From the NCBI GenBank assembly GCA_048595745.1, contig CP184361.1: a stretch of DNA of 64,000 nt; one strand, 5' to 3'. The DNA comes from Aquipseudomonas alcaligenes_A. Lineage in GTDB: Bacteria; Pseudomonadota; Gammaproteobacteria; Pseudomonadales; Pseudomonadaceae. The notes beneath the pieces are model-generated. The model made no database searches. It was not told the origin of the DNA and saw only the letters and a program-made list of their open reading frames with translations. Position numbers and translations under genes: made by a program. This document shows, piece after piece, positions 62,014 through 64,000 of the stretch. How positions within the stretch are numbered: position 1 is the first letter of the stretch; each line of letters begins with the position of its first letter.

Positions 62014-62712
62014 TCAGTCCTCGCGCAGGGTCTGGATCATGTAGTTGACGTCGACGTCCGCTTCCAGCTTGTAGCGCTTGGTCAGCGGGTTGTAGGTCAG
62101 GCCGATGATGTCCTGCACGTTCAGGCCGGCAGCACGGCTCCACGCGCCCAGCTCGGATGGGCGGATGAACTTCTTGAAGTCGTGGGTGCCGCGCGGCAGC
62201 AGGCGCATCACGTACTCGGCGCCAATGATGGCGAATAGGTAGGCCTTGGGATTGCGGTTGATGGTGGAGAAGAACACCTGGCCACCCGGCTTGACCAGCT
62301 TGTGGCAGGCGCGGATGACCGAGGATGGGTCTGGTACGTGTTCGAGCATTTCCAGGCAGGTGACCACGTCGAACTGGCCAGGCATCTCTTCTGCCAGGGC
62401 CTCGGCGGTGATCTGCCGGTACTCCACGGCCACGCCGGACTCCAGCTGGTGAAGCTGGGCCACTGCCAGGGGGGCCTCGCCCATGTCGATGCCGGTTACG
62501 CTGGCGCCGCGCTGGGCCATCGACTCGCTGAGGATGCCGCCGCCGCAACCGACGTCCAGCACCTTCTTGCCGGCCAGGCCAACGCGCTCGTCAATCCAGT
62601 TGACGCGCAGCGGGTTGATGTCGTGCAGCGGCTTGAACTCGCTCTCGCGGTCCCACCAGCGGTGGGCGAGGGCCTCGAATTTGGCGATTTCGGCGTGGTC
62701 GACGTTGCTCAT
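62014..62712 (-). CDS. ubiG: Ubiquinone biosynthesis O-methyltransferase UbiG
   Basis: 232-residue SAM-dependent methyltransferase that acts at two steps of ubiquinone synthesis. The SAM loop is VLDVGCGGGILSESMAQRG, with acidic end GIDMGEAPL and the family strings ALAHRWWDRESEFKPLHDIN, CLEMLEHVPDPSSVIRAC and FFSTINRNPKAYLFAI. The start ATG at 62712 gives the standard family N-terminus. Only 5 bp separate it from mupP, so they are probably co-transcribed. Confidence 0.95.
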   Translation of the reverse strand: MSNVDHAEIAKFEALAHRWWDRESEFKPLHDINPLRVNWIDERVGLAGKKVLDVGCGGGILSESMAQRGASVTGIDMGEAPLAVAQLHQLESGVAVEYRQITAEALAEEMPGQFDVVTCLEMLEHVPDPSSVIRACHKLVKPGGQVFFSTINRNPKAYLFAIIGAEYVMRLLPRGTHDFKKFIRPSELGAWSRAAGLNVQDIIGLTYNPLTKRYKLEADVDVNYMIQTLRED

Positions 62713-62744
62713 GGTGTGCTCTTGGGTAAGTCTCGAAAACGAAT

Positions 62745-64000
62745 TCAGTGTATGCCGGCGATGCGCTCGCCCCAGGCGCGGGCGCTGGCGGCGATGCGCT
62801 GCTCGTCCAGGCGCGTCAGGCGCCCGTCGTCGAGCAGCTGCTTGCCGCCAACCCAGAGATGTTTCACGCAGCTACGACTGCCGGCATAGACCAGCTGCGA
62901 AACCGGATCGTAGACCGGCTGCTGGGCCAGGCCGGAGAGATCGAAGGCGGCCAGGTCGGCCAGCTTGCCCAGTTCCAGCGAGCCGGTGCTTTCATCCAGA
63001 CCGAGGGCGCGGGCGCCGTTGAGCGTCGCCATGCGCAGCGCTGCGTGGGCGCTGAGAGCGGTGGCGCTACCGGCCACGGCCTTGGCCAGCAGGGCGGCGG
63101 TGCGGGTTTCGCCGAGCAGGTCAAGGTCATTGTTGCTGGCCGCGCCATCGGTGCCGATCGCGACGTTGACGCCGGCCTGCCAGAGCTTCTCCACCGGGCA
63201 GAAGCCGCTGGCCAGCTTGAGGTTGGACTCGGGGCAGTGGATGACGCTGCTGTTGCTCGTCACCAGCAGCTCCAGGTCGTCATCATCGATCTGGGTCATG
63301 TGCACGGCCTGGAAGCGCGGGCCGAGCAGGCCCAGGCTGGCCAGGCGCTGAAGCGGGCGCACGCCGTGCCGTTCCAGGCTCTGCTGTACCTCGAAGGCGG
63401 TCTCGTGGACATGCATGTGGATGCCGGCGTCCAGCTCCTCGGCGAGCATCAGCACCTGCTGCAGCTTGTCGTCGCTGACCGAGTAGGGCGCGTGAGGGCC
63501 GAAGGCCACCTTGATGCGCGGGTGCTGTTTGAGGTCGTCGAACAGACGCAGGCCCTTGCGCAGCGCCTCCTCGGCATCACGGGCGCCGGGGGTAGGGAAG
63601 TCCAGCACCGGGATGGTCAGCTGGGCGCGGATGCCGCTCTTGTGAACCAGTTCGCTGGCCACTTCCGGGAAGAAGTACATGTCGGAGAAGCAGCTGATGC
63701 CGCCCTTGAGCTGCTCGGCGATGGCGAGTTCGGTACCGTCGCGGACGAACGCTTCGTCGACCCACTTGGCCTCGGCGGGCCAGATGTGGTCCTGCAGCCA
63801 GTTCATCAGCGGCAGGTCGTCGGCCAGGCCGCGAAACAGGGTCATGGCGGCGTGGCCGTGGGCGTTGATCAGGCCGGGGGTGATCACGCAGTTCGGCAGC
63901 TCGCGCACTTGTGTGGCCGGATGGCGCAGCGCCTCGGCGCGTGGAGCGATCAGGGCGATACGGCCGTCGCGAATGCCCAGGCCGTGCTCGCGCAACACCA
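62745..64000 (-). CDS. TRZ/ATZ-family amidohydrolase (MTA/SAH deaminase-like), 5' end cut
   Basis: Metal-dependent cytosine/adenosine-type deaminase of the amidohydrolase superfamily; at least 418 residues, with the start beyond base 64000. The first metal His pair is in NAHGHAAMTLFRG, further ligands in HVHETAFEVQ, HMTQIDDDD and GTDGAASNNDLD. The C-terminal strings LELGKLADLAAFDLSG and VKHLWVGGKQL are typical of the MtaD branch. It likely deaminates methylthioadenosine or S-adenosylhomocysteine, but the substrate is not proven by motifs. The gene lies upstream of ubiG on the same strand. Confidence 0.88.
   Translation of the reverse strand, partial: VLREHGLGIRDGRIALIAPRAEALRHPATQVRELPNCVITPGLINAHGHAAMTLFRGLADDLPLMNWLQDHIWPAEAKWVDEAFVRDGTELAIAEQLKGGISCFSDMYFFPEVASELVHKSGIRAQLTIPVLDFPTPGARDAEEALRKGLRLFDDLKQHPRIKVAFGPHAPYSVSDDKLQQVLMLAEELDAGIHMHVHETAFEVQQSLERHGVRPLQRLASLGLLGPRFQAVHMTQIDDDDLELLVTSNSSVIHCPESNLKLASGFCPVEKLWQAGVNVAIGTDGAASNNDLDLLGETRTAALLAKAVAGSATALSAHAALRMATLNGARALGLDESTGSLELGKLADLAAFDLSGLAQQPVYDPVSQLVYAGSRSCVKHLWVGGKQLLDDGRLTRLDEQRIAASARAWGERIAGIH

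Overview
The window is a high-GC gammaproteobacterial chromosome segment that reads as Pseudomonas. The genus call rests on gene content and order: lapEBC/lapA/lapDG, cpxRPA, plcP-agt next to cyaB, and mupP-ubiG. It is probably a species of the P. mendocina / P. pseudoalcaligenes type, but that finer call is inference. There are no rRNA or tRNA genes, no insertion sequences, no phage genes and no CRISPR array that I can see. Coding density is high and most genes are housekeeping or envelope functions.

Layout. 1-2349: molybdate ABC transporter modABC (minus, modC cut by the window edge). 2610-5521: assimilatory nitrite reductase nirBD (minus). 5522-6141: a long divergent control region with a sigma-54 promoter in each direction. 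The nirB side carries an intrinsic terminator in its leader (the NasT-antitermination architecture), and the dctA side a leader hairpin next to a Crc/Hfq-type motif. 6142-11661: dctA, aceK, aer and a DTW-domain tRNA-modification gene. 11658-33682: a complete Lap biofilm locus in one block: the type I secretion machinery lapE-lapB-lapC (minus), the 13.5-kb giant RTX adhesin gene lapA (plus), a small conserved gene, and the c-di-GMP receptor/protease pair lapG-lapD (minus).

33753-46213: small envelope and unknown genes, recQ, a MarR regulator, a SelW-like protein, an EamA exporter, a CsaA-like tRNA-binding protein, two AraC regulators, and a plcP-agt lipid-remodelling pair preceded by three PHO-box-like repeats, then cyaB. 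46454-49367: two tandem trkH potassium-transport genes. 49515-53247: YkgJ-like and nitroreductase genes, then the CpxRPA envelope-stress system. 53275-59350: yciI/yciB, rnm, yciO, scpAB and rluB. 59407-64000: a diguanylate cyclase, yciK, mupP, ubiG and a 5'-truncated TRZ/ATZ amidohydrolase gene.

How the genes work together. LapEBC export LapA. The LapA N-terminus carries a TAAG LapG site and a retention module. LapG has its Cys-His-Asp triad, and LapD has degenerate GGDEF/EAL domains plus the HAMP/PAS-like output domain that sequesters LapG. The whole adhere-or-release switch is therefore encoded here. Nitrite reduction and molybdate uptake sit side by side, as expected for nitrate assimilation, although no nitrate reductase lies in the window. 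Three small elements bounded by inverted repeats (about 145-156 bp) lie in the intergenic spaces nirD-modA, trkH-side and cpxP-cpxR. They are the only mobile-looking DNA seen.
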